This document shows, one piece after another, positions 19,228-29,511 of a stretch of 42,189 nucleotides of DNA. How positions within the stretch are numbered: position 1 is the stretch's first letter; each line of letters opens with the position of its first letter. This DNA is from Boothiomyces macroporosus (Eukaryota; Chytridiomycota; Chytridiomycetes; Rhizophydiales; Terramycetaceae). The notes beneath the pieces are model-generated. The model was not told where the DNA came from. It was given only the letters and a program-made list of their open reading frames with translations, and searched no databases. The stretch spans positions 1 through 42,189 of the forward strand of contig JADGKB010000113.1 of the NCBI GenBank assembly GCA_027604185.1, given 5' to 3'. Made by a program: the position numbers and the translations under genes.

Positions 19228-22200
19228 TTACTCCAAGTTTTGGTGGACTGCCAGCTGATAGTAGGCACCTTTCTTTGCAAACAACTCGGCGTGCGTCCCT
19301 TTTTCCAATACTTTTCCTTCTCCAAATACATAAATCATATCGGCGTGTTGAATCGATGAAAGCCTGTGTGCAATGGCGATGGTGGTTCTTCCCTTTGATG
19401 CGGCATCTAGCGCTTCTTGCACAACTTTCTCAGACTCTGCATCAAGGGCTGAAGTCGCTTCGTCCAAGAGGAGGATTTTAGGGTTCCTGATCAGAGCCCT
19501 CGCTATCGCAATGCGTTGTTTCTGGCCGCCAGATAATTGGCCGCCTTTAAATCCAACCTGGGTATCGTACTTGTCGGGTAAGCCCATTATAAATTCGTAA
19601 ATGTTTGCTTTTCTGCACGCTTCGTCCAATTCTTCTTGGGTTGGATTATAGTCCAAGCCTAGCGCGATATTGTCCCTGATTGAAGCATTGAACAGGTTTG
19701 GTTCCTGTGAAACTAAACCGATCTGCTTTCTGTAGCTCTGCACATCCAGAAAAGTGATTTGATTCCCGTCCATTAATATCTTGCCAAAAGTAGGGTCGTA
19801 AAACCTTTCAATCAATTGCAAGACTGTGCTTTTACCACAACCACCTAAAGTCAGTTGATATTTACTTGAACCAACAAACGCGACAAACTGGCCTGGTTTA
19901 ATTTCCAAAGAGATTCCTTTCAAAATCTGACTATCAGGCCGAGTCGGGTAGTGAAATTTAACATTCTCCAGTTCAATCTTGCCTTCAGTGATATCGATCT
20001 TTTTGCCTCCACCGTCAACGTTTATAATGGCTTTTGAATCCAAGAGACTCAACAGTTCTATTGCGGCATCTAATCCTTTGAAAAAGTCTGGCAATTGCGC
20101 AGAAGCAACTCCCATTGCTTTCGCTCCAAAGATGATTTCAATAAACACTGTGAAAAAGGTATTGAGTGTGTAGCCCTCGTAAGCAAGCAAGTGACCACCG
20201 TAATAGAACACTAGCGCATAAATTGCAAATACACTGGCTTCTGAAAACGCAAAAACAAGTGAGCTGACAATTGCACTGTTTAATCCGTTTCTCAAAGTCT
20301 CTTCCATCACTGTTGTGTATCGATCTACAACTGCTGTTTCTCGTGTGAGTGACTGAACAGTTTTAATGGCAGAGACCGCTTCATTTGCGATCTTTGCTGA
20401 TATTTGGTTTGCAGTTTTGTTTTTTTCTGTCAAATACCCTGCTACCAGGAACCGAGCCACAATGTTCAATATGAGGAATGGAAGTAGGGATACAGCTACT
20501 AGCGTTAGTTTCCATCCAGTAAAGAATGATATCAGGATACTGACCACCACGCAACTGAATAGTTGCCCCAGCCCTCCGAAAGGAACTCCAGTTGCACCAA
20601 GCAGTAGCTGAGCATTCGTCGATAAAGTGCAAGTCAATACACCTACAGTGTGTTCTTCATTATCATAAAAAGAAATATCTTGCTTGACGAGAGCAGAAAA
20701 TATTTTGGCTCGAACCCTTTCTACCAAGATTTCACTGGATGTCCCAAACAGCGAGTTGTATAGAAAACAAGCAGTAAAAGAAGTAGCACCACATCCATAG
20801 AACACTAGGGCCCAATGAATACCTTTACTGCTTAAATCTACACCGGACGAAAAGTCTGTAACCAAATTAGCATAACTATAAGAAAAGAATGGGTTTACTA
20901 GCCCCACAATTGTAGCGAATATTGCCGCTGGGATGATATAATTCATTTCAGATGAACTGAGTTTCATCAGTTCATAGAATACTTGCCTTTTGGTATATCT
21001 TTTAATTCCAGCTTGGCTTTCCAAATCAACGCTTGCCGTAAATTTGTTGGACTGTGATCTTGCAATAACAGTAGGATTTCTTTGTAAAGAATCTTTAGAG
21101 TCAGCTATATTTGTATTGCCAGCTTTTCCCGTTTCTACAAGTTGGAGTTTTACCAAATTAGCGTACAACCCGTTATTGGCAAGCAGGTCTTGATGATTCC
21201 CGATTTCTTTGATTTCGCCATGAACCATCAGCACAATCTTGTCGCAGTTGACAATCGTGCTTAGTCGGTGCGCTACAGTGATTGTAGTGCGAGACTTTGA
21301 AGCAGCTTCAAGAGCCTCTTGAACTAGCTTTTCAGATTGAGAGTCCAAAGCAGATGTTGCTTCATCTAAATTAGTTTAAATCAACCTAGCAACAAAATCT
21401 TTGGATCTTTAATTATTGCTCGAGCGATCGCTATTCTTTGCTTCTGTCCACCAGATAACAGCATTCCTCTCTCTCCAACAGCAGTATTGTATTTGTTTGG
21501 CAGCTGCTCAATGAATTCAGTTGCATTTGCTTCCCTGCAGGCACGGTGTACCATCTTTTCGATTATATCTTGCGACGCTGACTCCAAGTGAGTTCCAGAT
21601 AGTCCAAATCCAACATTCTCCATAATAGTTCCATCAAACAGTACTGGCTCTTGCGACACAATGGCAATGTTTTGACGAAGAGATGCCAAACTGATTGATT
21701 TCAAGTCTCGCCCATCCAAAAGAATCTTGCCAGAGTTGGGATCGTAAAATCTCTCGAGTAGCTGTATAATAGTGGATTTTCCCGACCCTGATTGGCCAAC
21801 AAGTGCAATGCTTGTACCTGGCTCGATTTTCAAATTGAAATTGTTTAGAATTTTCGTATCTGGTCTTGATGGATAGGTAAACTAGAGTAAGAAACATTTA
21901 CGTTAACATTGGTAAACTCGATTCCACCTTGCACGTTTTCTTTTTGCAGTATGAATCCAGAATTGCTTGAAGAATCAATCAAAGGAACTCTGTCAATGGT
22001 CTCAAAGATTTTGTAAGCTGCAGCTCTAGCTTGTGCTATGGACGATAAATTAGGTGCAATTTGCCCTAATCCAAACACAGCAGTCATAACAGCCAAAACA
22101 ATAGTCAGCATGTTTCCAACAGATATTTCGTTATTTGTAATCAATAAACTAGCGTACCAAAATGTTGAGCCATAGCACATGAAAAAGAATAGGTAAAAGC

Positions 22201-23042
22201 CTGCTTGTGCTGCACCAACTGCTTTGGCTTTCTTGATGCCTTCTTCTTTAGCTTGCGATAATCCTTCTCTATAAACCCTAGCCACTTTGTCCTGAGCATT
22301 CAAACTGACAACAGTTCTAATTGCAGAAAAGACTTCTTCCGCAATAACACCAGATGAAGAGTACAGATCAGAAATTCTAGTTTGGAATTTGTTTGTGAAA
22401 ATCCCTTGTGCAGCAGTAGAAGCAAGAAAGAACGGGACAATAGCCAGCATTAACAGTGTCAATTTCCAACTTTTCACAAACGCTATGGTTAATCCAGAAA
22501 CCAGAGCCGCTACAGAAGCAACAATAATTGGAAACTTTTCCCCCATTCCTTCTTTAATAAACAATGTATCACTAGTAACTCTAGTTGTAATTTCACCAGC
22601 ACCAACAGTATCAAAGAATGAAATTTCTTGTGAAAGAACAGCTTTCAAATAAGCCGTTCTAATTCGTTGAGAAGAATGCTCACTAGTATAGATAAACAAG
22701 ATCATATAAGTAAACGTCCCTACAAAGATGATTGCTAATTTAAATAAAAGTTACCGGCAAATAAGCAAAAGTAGTAAGCGTGGTTATTGATTTGATCTTG
22801 TAGTTGTTCAGCCGTCAAAAGCGCGCCGATAAAGGGTTGCACATTCCATTTGGAGAACGTATCAACCATATCACCAAAAACAACAGTTGTCATTGGAGTT
22901 AGTGCACCAGCTACTAGTGCCATAAGAATCCCTATGACACTCAGAAATACTTCAAAAGGTGTAGCATAGCGGTACAAGCTCTACAGTCAGATAAAAGTAC
23001 AAAGTACGAAACGGATTCAACAGGTTTTATATGTTTTTTCAT
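19228..23042 (-). CDS. ABCB-type (P-glycoprotein/MDR) full ABC transporter
   Basis: About 1,237 residues, the normal length for a full P-glycoprotein, after removing introns 22981-23000, 22735-22754, 21882-21901, 21366-21385 and 19845-19865. It starts [14 protein letters not shown] and continues after intron 1 with [23 protein letters not shown]1 has [40 protein letters not shown] and [13 protein letters not shown] (restored across 21366-21385); NBD2 has [40 protein letters not shown] and [19 protein letters not shown]. All catalytic motifs look intact, so it is probably an active lipid/drug exporter. The intron at 19845-19865 lies inside the NBD2 Walker A, is 21 nt and has no in-frame stop, so retention would add seven residues (KYQLTLG) to the P-loop. 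It ends 127 bp from the convergent ABCC-like gene. Confidence 0.95.
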
Positions 23043-23360
23043 ACAGATTTTTTGTTGCTAATGTCTTTTATGCATTCTGATTTGGTCTGGGATCTGTGCT
23101 TCCCAAAACATCAAAGAAAAAAGCAGTCTTTGAATTCCTTTGATGTTGTAAGCTTTCGTCCTTTGCTATTGGCATGCAGCAATGACTTTTTCCTGCAATT
23201 GTAGCCTACTTTTTTCTGCTTGTTCAACCTCAGCGAATGTTGTGAACTAAAGAGAATAACAAGAATATGTCAAAGCATTCCTTCAACATTTAAATACTTT
23301 CTTTAAATAGCTCCTCCATAATAAAGAGTTTTAAAAGAAATGTCAATAAGTAATAAAATA
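23043..23360. other. Intergenic region with a possible short exon
   Basis: 318 bp between the ABCB start and the stop of the secreted-protein gene. On the minus strand, 23166-23246 is a 27-codon open stretch (FTTFAEVEQAEKSRLQLQEK, ending AACQ-stop) preceded by a good acceptor (TTATTCTCTTTAG), and an ATG GAG GAG CTA sits at 23319. The phases of the obvious donor and this exon do not match, so no gene is called. Confidence 0.3.
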
Positions 23361-24450
23361 TTAAGGTAAACCAGAAGGCAAAGCTTGCCCAATATAAAAC
23401 AAATCACTAGTAACTCTTGGCGGATCAGGCAACTCTACAACAGTATTTCCCTGCACTTGGACTCCAGTCAGCCTAATCTTCAACTTTTTGTTGACATAAT
23501 TAGTTCCAATATGCCACCTTGTGTAATTCACTGGTTTACTTGGTCCAAACAGTGTATCGTTAGCAAATGGATACGATGGCCCTATGGCTTTAGCTTGTAT
23601 TATATTGTTGTATTCATCCAGAATGTCTACATAGTACTGATCAGGAATGTACCCGTTCAACACATTTAATCCAAATCTGATAGAGTAAGTTGTGTTGGCA
23701 GACCAATAAGATGCTTTCAAGGGTGAATATAACACCAAGTTTTCTATATTAGTATTGATTACGGATATTGGGCAAGTCTTGGATATTCTTGATAATAAAA
23801 ACAAATGATTTCCCTGATACTAGGTTGTTATTTGCGTCAGTGGCACTCATTGCTATATAATAATAACCAGATTTGATGTTTGTTATATCTATAGAAGCTT
23901 GCTGAGTAACTCCGACCAGTACATTCGTGTTTGGTACAAATGCAAGTAAATCAATTGCTGATCCGCCATATGCAGGCACCAATTGTAAACTAGAAAACCC
24001 TTTAGGAAACACTGAAGATCCATTAGCATCAAAAGTAGGATCACCATTTGGAGTTACACATCCATTAGCAGTTTTAACAGGATTAGCAACCACATTTCCA
24101 CTAGAATCTGTTCTTCCAGCACAAGTATCCCAAGTCCATTTAAAAACAAGATTAGGCTGATCTGAAACTTGGATAACTGTATTTAAAGTCACTTTTTGAG
24201 GAGAAACGTAAAAGTTTGATGATGATGGAGCTGATTCAAGTTTAACAAACATTTCATTTACTGTATCATCTTGGAAATTACTAGGTCCAAAGTGAAACTG
24301 CTCGTACTTTACGTATCCTTGTTCTTGATTATCTTGCACGTAATCAGCGGGCTTGTTCAGTTCCGTGTATTTTGCAAAATGATGATTTGAAACCGAGTTT
24401 GTATCTGCAATGAAACTTGCTTTGGTTGCAAGTACTATTGGGAACAGCAT
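23361..24450 (-). CDS. Putative secreted beta-rich protein, function unknown
   Basis: About 356 residues after removing a 19-nt intron at 23744-23762. The chosen ATG gives MLFPIVLATKASFIADTNSV, a short hydrophobic start that could be a signal peptide; a longer in-frame extension to 24507 is possible but buries it. The rest is rich in Thr, Ser, Asn and beta-strand-like patterns: FYVSPQKVTLNTVIQVSDQP and LVFKWTWDTCAG, a segment ending SGKSFVFIIKN, then YWSANTTYSIRFGLNVLNGY and DQYYVDILDEYNN. This suggests two or three Ig/FN3-like modules as in fungal surface proteins. There are several N-glycosylation-type NxS/T sites. No GPI signal is seen (the end is QALPSGLP). No family is recognised with confidence. 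Confidence 0.7.
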
Positions 24451-24671
24451 TGATTTTTTTTTAGATTTCTCTAGTTTAAATACTTGGCACTGCCTTTTAA
24501 GCCACAAGAATTATACATGAAAGGCTGAATACATTTGTTAAATGAAAGAAAACCTTATTTCCATGAGTTTGATTTGTAGCATGTGAAAATAATGTTTAAT
24601 CATGTGAAAATATACATTATAAATCAACTAATTATCGTAAAGAATATCCACTACCAAACCTTAATCATAAC

Positions 24672-24755
24672 AACCCTAAAGATAATTCCAACAACCCTAA
24701 AGATAATTCCAACAACCCTAAAGATAATTCTAATAATCCTAAAGATAATTCTAAT
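24672..24755. repeat. Four tandem copies of a 21-bp repeat
   Basis: Units begin AACCCTAAAGATAATTC and run at 24672, 24693, 24714 and 24735, with a few C/T changes in the last two. In one plus-strand frame they read NPKDNSN repeated, but that frame has no ATG, so it is treated as non-coding. It lies between the secreted-protein gene and the 3' end of Rab18. Confidence 0.8.
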
Positions 24756-24792
24756 ACCCAACCTTAAACTTTATGAGTAAAAAAAGTATATT

Positions 24793-25441
24793 TTAACAAG
24801 AGCAATATGAAGGTTCAGGTTTTGAATCCAGATTCAAATTACTAGTAGGCTGACTATGCAATTCCGGAGTTTCAATAATCTTCCTAACCAATTCCACAAA
24901 CGCATCATTCACACCCACAGTAGTCTTTGCTGAAGTCTCAATAAACAGTGTCCCCATTTCCCTAGCAAACCTATATTAAATTCAACGTACAATTCTCCTT
25001 CTTTTCTACTAACTTGTCTGTTTTCTTTATCAGTCTTGTTTCCCACAATCATTTTTACTACTTGTTTGTTTGAGTAGGTTTCTAGTTCAGTGAACCATTG
25101 TTGCAAGTGAGTAAATGTTTGTTTGTTTGATACGTCGTATACTAGGATGACACCTTGAGCGCCTCTATAGTAAGAACTAGTAAGCGTTCTGAAACGTTCT
25201 TGTCCAGCGGTATCCCTGTATTAATTATAGTAACCATATGGTGAGTTTGTACTTTTCATTGTCTACGGTAATAATCTTGACTTTGAAATCTACTCCAATT
25301 GTAGCTGATACTTCGTCTGGAGAGAGCCTTTATTAAGTAAGAGTACCACATGTCGTCTGTAAATCTTAAAAGAAGAGAAGATTTTCCTGTTCCTGAATCA
25401 CCAATTAGTAATAGTTTAAATGTTGACTTTGTGTTGTTCAT
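24793..25441 (-). CDS. RAB18: Rab18 small GTPase
   Basis: About 196 residues after removing introns 25328-25346 (19), 25216-25234 (19) and 24971-24990 (20 nt). It starts [20 protein letters not shown] (G1) and continues [29 protein letters not shown] (G2), [20 protein letters not shown] (G3), [11 protein letters not shown] (G4) and [10 protein letters not shown] (G5), ending CSC, a double-geranylgeranylation signal. The [25 protein letters not shown] and VGNKxDKENR wording is that of Rab18, linked in other eukaryotes to lipid droplets and ER-Golgi traffic. Rab18 is missing from budding yeast, so its presence argues for an early-diverging lineage. An in-frame ATG at 25456 would add five residues. 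Confidence 0.93.
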
Positions 25442-25524
25442 TTTTGCAAAGATCAATTTTTACTGTGAGGCTTTTATTGGAATATAGAGTTTAATGGTAT
25501 CAAAACTAGAGTAATAGATAATAC

Positions 25525-25590
25525 TCTGGTATTAAATAGAGCATTAAAAATAGTCTGGTATTAAATAGAGCATTAAAAATAGTCTGGTAT
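25525..25590. repeat. Two and a bit tandem copies of a 29-bp repeat
   Basis: The unit starting TCTGGTATTAAATAGAGCAT occurs at 25525-25553 and 25554-25582, followed by a partial third copy; the two full copies are identical by eye. It lies in the 229-bp gap upstream of Rab18, so it may sit in its promoter or 5' region. Confidence 0.75.
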
Positions 25591-25670
25591 TTACATGGTG
25601 AATAACTTTAAACGTGATTCAAAGTTTAAAAGTTTAACGTGATTGAAAAATATATATTTAAACAGATCTA

Positions 25671-26423
25671 TTACCACTTTGGTTTAGATTCTTTTTGTTT
25701 TAACTCTAGTATTTTTTGTCGTTCTTGTTCTCTCCTATGTAACCGCAATCTCTCTTTTTGCAATCTTGATTAGTAAAAAAGTACTCTTCTTGCTCTTGTT
25801 TTAACAGTTTTAATTTGAGTGCTTTTTGTTGGTTTTCCCGTTGTTTTTTAGTAATTTCTTGTTTTAATTTTGGTGTGCTTTTAGGCAATTCTTGTTTAGG
25901 AGCTGAAATTATTCGTAGTTGTTTTGGTTTCTCTACTACTGTCCATTCATCTTCTGTTGTAAAGCTTTCACTGCTTTTGTTTCTCTTTACTTGGCTATCT
26001 TGCTCTTCTTGGTTATCTTGCTCTTCTTGGTTATCTTCTTCTTGGTTATCTTCTTCTTGGTTATCTTCTTCTTGGTTATCTTCTTGGTTATCTTGTTCAT
26101 TTGTAATCTCTGCTTCTCCATTCGGATAAATTAACTCTCCTTCAATAGATTCTCCTAATAGATCACCTGCATCACCAGTATCAGGTGTGTCCGGTGTATA
26201 AACTGTACCAACTGTATCAACTCCATCCGCTGTATGAACTGTATCAACAGGATTTGTTTCCCCTTGTAAATTAGACTTTTCTCCTGCTTTCTTCTTTTTC
26301 TTTCTTTTTTCTACATTAGTAATAATTACTCTTGAATTCCCCAGGAACAGAATTGATTTTTGTAAAAGGAATATTAAACCAAAGCAAACAAACCAAACCC
26401 AAGAGAAAATAGAACCAAAACAT
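25671..26423 (-). CDS. Membrane-anchored acidic/coiled-coil protein with DNQEE repeats
   Basis: About 237 residues after removing introns 26311-26329 (19 nt) and 25765-25784 (20 nt). It begins MFWFYFLLGLVCLLWFNIPF, one strong hydrophobic signal-anchor, followed by a basic stretch (KKKRKKKKK) that would hold the anchor with the tail in the cytosol. The middle is Thr/Asp/Gly-rich, then comes a near-perfect tandem acidic repeat of DNQEE or DNQEEQ (encoded within about 25990-26095). The C-terminal 80 residues form a basic coiled-coil (KQEITKKQRENQQKALKLKL, REQERQKILELKQKE). The arrangement recalls SMIM/selenoprotein-S-like ER tail proteins, but no family is assigned. Its ATG is only 22 bp from the divergent ATG at 26446. 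The gene is invisible without splicing. Confidence 0.7.
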
Positions 26424-26445
26424 TTTCAAATCTCAATCTAAAAAA

Positions 26446-26760
26446 ATGGAAAAGAAAACTGCAATTCCACAAGCGAAAATCAAGAATATAATGAAACTGG
26501 ATAAACAGGTGCATAATATATCTCTTGATGGAGTGTATGCAGTTACTATAGCTACACATCTATTCTTGGAAATTTTGACAATGGAAGCACATCAATTTAC
26601 CCTTCAGAATCATAGAAAAACTTTGAATTATCAGGATGTGGCTAGTGCTATTAATGATATACATGAATTTGAATTCCTGACTGAAATTGTACCGAACCAA
26701 GTAACTTTTAATGAAGCAATGGAAAAAAGAAAGGCTTTACTGGAGCAAAACGAACAATAA
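26446..26760 (+). CDS. Histone-fold protein of the NF-YC/Dpb3/CHRAC type
   Basis: 104 residues, no intron. IPQAKIKNIMKLDKQVHNIS (helix 1 and loop), the long helix with AVTIATHLFLEILTMEAHQF, and KTLNYQDVASAINDIHEFEF-LTEIVP follow the CBF/NF-Y histone-fold plan exactly. The C-terminal FLTEIVPNQVTFNEAMEKRK extension is like fungal Dpb3/CHRAC-type subunits of DNA polymerase epsilon or chromatin-remodelling complexes more than like NF-YC, but the two are hard to separate by eye. It would work as a heterodimer with a partner of the Dpb4/NF-YB type. It shares a 22-bp start-to-start gap with the gene on the other strand. Confidence 0.82.
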   Translation: MEKKTAIPQAKIKNIMKLDKQVHNISLDGVYAVTIATHLFLEILTMEAHQFTLQNHRKTLNYQDVASAINDIHEFEFLTEIVPNQVTFNEAMEKRKALLEQNEQ

Positions 26761-26897
26761 AATATTTGTTTAATATTTGTAAAAGATCTATTAATGGATC
26801 TATTTACTTTTTTGGTTAACTGTAGATCTATGTTAAAAACTTTAAAATTTAAAAGTCTAGAGTTAAAGTAGGTTTCTAGTTAAAGTTTAATTCAAAG

Positions 26898-27010
26898 TTA
26901 AATTTTGACAAGATTGAGAGCTTAACAAGATTTAAATTTTGACAAGATTGAGAGCTTAACAAGATTGAGAGCTTAACAAGATTTAAAGTTTGACAAGATT
27001 TAAAGCTTAA
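26898..27010. repeat. 17-bp tandem repeat array (two alternating unit types)
   Basis: From 26912 the sequence advances in 17-bp steps: GATTGAGAGCTTAACAA at 26912, 26946 and 26963, and GATTTAAA-(T/G)TTTGACAA at 26929 and 26980, with partial units at both ends. It fills the centre of the 317-bp gap between the histone-fold gene and PLC, in which no gene is seen, and sits where the N-terminal (PH) part of PLC would be expected. Confidence 0.8.
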
Positions 27011-27077
27011 TTCAAAGCTAACCTGTTCGAGGCTATTATCTTGAATTATTCAAACAATAGCTTGCTATGCCATAGGT

Positions 27078-29459
27078 TTGGTTTCAATTAAAGATCATGT
27101 GCAGGATTGGTTACACGAAAATAATTCTGAATCTGGAAAAACAGTTATTCGGTATCGGCAAATAGAGCAATCATACGGACTTTACTCTTTGCAGTTAATA
27201 AAAGTCTATTTAAAAAACTCGCCTATTCTACCATTCAAATTACAACAAACCCTATTATGCTTTTCTGAATTTCAACCAAAGAACGCCACACTTCCTTTTT
27301 AAACCCAAAGAAATTCTTTAAATTTATGCTCACTAGAAATTCAACTATAATCCAAAAAGATAGGACGGATATATTAGAATTATACAACTTGATATGTCGC
27401 TCGTTTGCTACTAGGGCTTCAATGGAGCTACAAAGGAGTCAAACTGAAAAGATCGAATTGAAAAGTATTCAAATGCCAAAATCAATCTTTGTTCAATTCT
27501 GTGCTTTACAGAATGATCCTGTTCCTAACGTCTCTGATCCTGTAACAATTCAAGAGTTTGAACTTTATATTAATTCAACTAATTTGCAAAAATATGTTGA
27601 ATTTGATATGGATAGACCAATGACTGATTATTACATCAATTCTTCTCATAATTCTTATTTGGATGGCGACCAATTAGCTGGTGTAGCTTCACTCCATTCA
27701 TATGTTAAAATTTTGAATAGTGGGTGTAGGTGTGTTGAATTGGACTGTTGGGATGGGTTAGAAGAACCAATTATTACTCATGGACATACATTCACCTCTC
27801 ATATCAAATTCAGAGATGTTATTCAAACTATTAAAGATAATGCATTCATCAAATCACCATATCCTCTGATATTATCATTAGAAGTACATTGTGGACTCAA
27901 GCAACAAGATATGATGGCAGATATAATGATTGAAATATTTGGAGACCTTTTGCTACTAGAGCCTGTTGAAGAGTTTACTCCTGAAAACTTGAAATACAAG
28001 ATTCTCATAAAGGGAAAAAGTGTTGAAGAGAAAACAAAGGATGATGATGAAATGGTTGATAACAAGATGGGATTACATACTAGTACCTCTTTGGTTTCTA
28101 TTAGAACTGATTTTGTTGGAAATATTTTTGAAGATAGACTCAATGATTTGAAAAGCTTGGGTTTTAATTTGGTTGGGAATGCTGGTAATATTGCTGGAGG
28201 TATTATTAAAGCGACAACTAATATTGTTGAAGAAGTAGTCGGTGAAAAGAAAACTGATTCCACTATAGATTGTACTGCCAAGGAAAGAGAAAAGGATTCT
28301 AATTCAAAAGATGATGGAGAAAAAGATAATGAAAAGAACAAAAGCAAGAAAGATGGTGAACACAACTACAATTTGAAAGATGGAGAAAAAGAGCTATTGC
28401 CAAAGGAAGAACAGGTAGCTGTAATGGAAACTGTATCTATTGAAAACAGCGGGGAGCGAAGAGCCATTAATGCAAAGCGAGTTAGCACCATCAATACCAA
28501 AGAATCCGAACCAGTAATTCAAGGAGCATCACGCTCTCTAAATTTCCAACAACCATCAAACAGTAACCATTGCTCTAATCATAGATTTAGTAATGACAAC
28601 GAGAGCTCCTACTAGTGACAGCAGTAGTGTTTCCTCAAAGAAAAAGAAGGCTATTTTTGCCTGTCTTTGTGGTGATGTTGATGAAGAAGCAGAGCTTAAA
28701 AAGGGCTTGACAAAGAAAAACAAGACTAGTGAAAAGCTCTCTGATCTTGCGGTTTACTTTAGATCAACCAAATTCAAGTCGTTTGACGAAGAATACTCCT
28801 TTGAAGAAGTGGTTTCATTTAGCGAAGGAAAGGCATATAAGCTAGCCAAACAGGATTTGGAAGGTTATAGAAATTTCAACTCTAAAGCGTTTTCAAGAAT
28901 ATATCCGTCTGGAAATAGAATCTTGAGTAGCAACTATGACCCAATGGAGTATTGGGTTGCTGGGTGCCAACTAGTGGCATTAAACTATCAATCCTTTGAC
29001 CGAGGTATGCAACTCAACCTTGGTCTTTTTAACCAAAATAACCAAATTGGGTACGTGCTCAAACCATCGTTCAAAGAAACCGAACAAAGAAAACTCAAAT
29101 TCACGATCATCTCTGCATATAAACTACCAAACTTGAACCCATACATCCAAATCAGTTTGGCGACACCAACGAAATGTGAAAAAATCCGAACAATTACTAT
29201 TCAAAACTGTTTCAACCCACGGTTTACGAATTTCAAGAAACTACCACACTTGGAAACCACAGACTTCCATCTTAAAACTAGAGTGCCTGAATTATCGTTT
29301 TTGCGATTCACTGTGTTTGATAAATACAGCGAGTATCGTACATGTGCTGGGTGTGTCATGGTATCTGCGCTGAACCCAGGCTACCGCAATGTATCATTGT
29401 ACAATGAGAAATTAGAGCTGTTGGATAGCAAGCTACTTGTATACGTTTCATTCGAATAA
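27078..29459 (+). CDS. Phosphoinositide-specific phospholipase C (EF-X-Y-C2), 5' end unresolved, one frame break
   Basis: Hydrolyses PIP2 to IP3 and diacylglycerol. From ATG 27326 there are about 703 residues after removing a 22-nt intron (28563-28584). The X box has PMTDYYINSSHNSYLDGDQL and HGHTFTS (both catalytic His present), plus RCVELDCWDG and ILSLEVHC; a long acidic/basic linker follows; the Y box has EEVVSFSEGKAYKL, FSRIYPSGNRILSSNYDP and WVAGCQLVALNYQ; a C2 domain ends VYVSFE. Upstream, an EF-hand lobe is readable as HVQDWLHENNSESGKTVIRY in one frame up to about 27280, then KERHTSFLNPKKFFKFM in another. The two align end to end with PLC-delta EF-hands if one base is missing in the AAAG at 27278-27281. 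No ATG or PH domain is found upstream; repeats lie there instead. The gene may be intact with an assembly indel, start at 27326, or be N-terminally truncated. Confidence 0.85.
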
Positions 29460-29511
29460 ACAAACTGGGTTTCAATTGAATTTTTTTTTCTTTTTTTTTG
29501 AAAAGCTGAAT

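Noticed and set aside
24583..24780. Ile/Leu/Lys-rich 65-codon ORF
   Set aside because: It comes from translating the 21-bp tandem repeat in a chance frame; the composition is that of AT-rich repeats.
24909..25456. Two separate GTPase fragments rather than one gene
   Set aside because: Three 19-20-nt introns join the pieces into one complete 196-residue Rab18 with all G motifs, so it is neither broken nor two genes.
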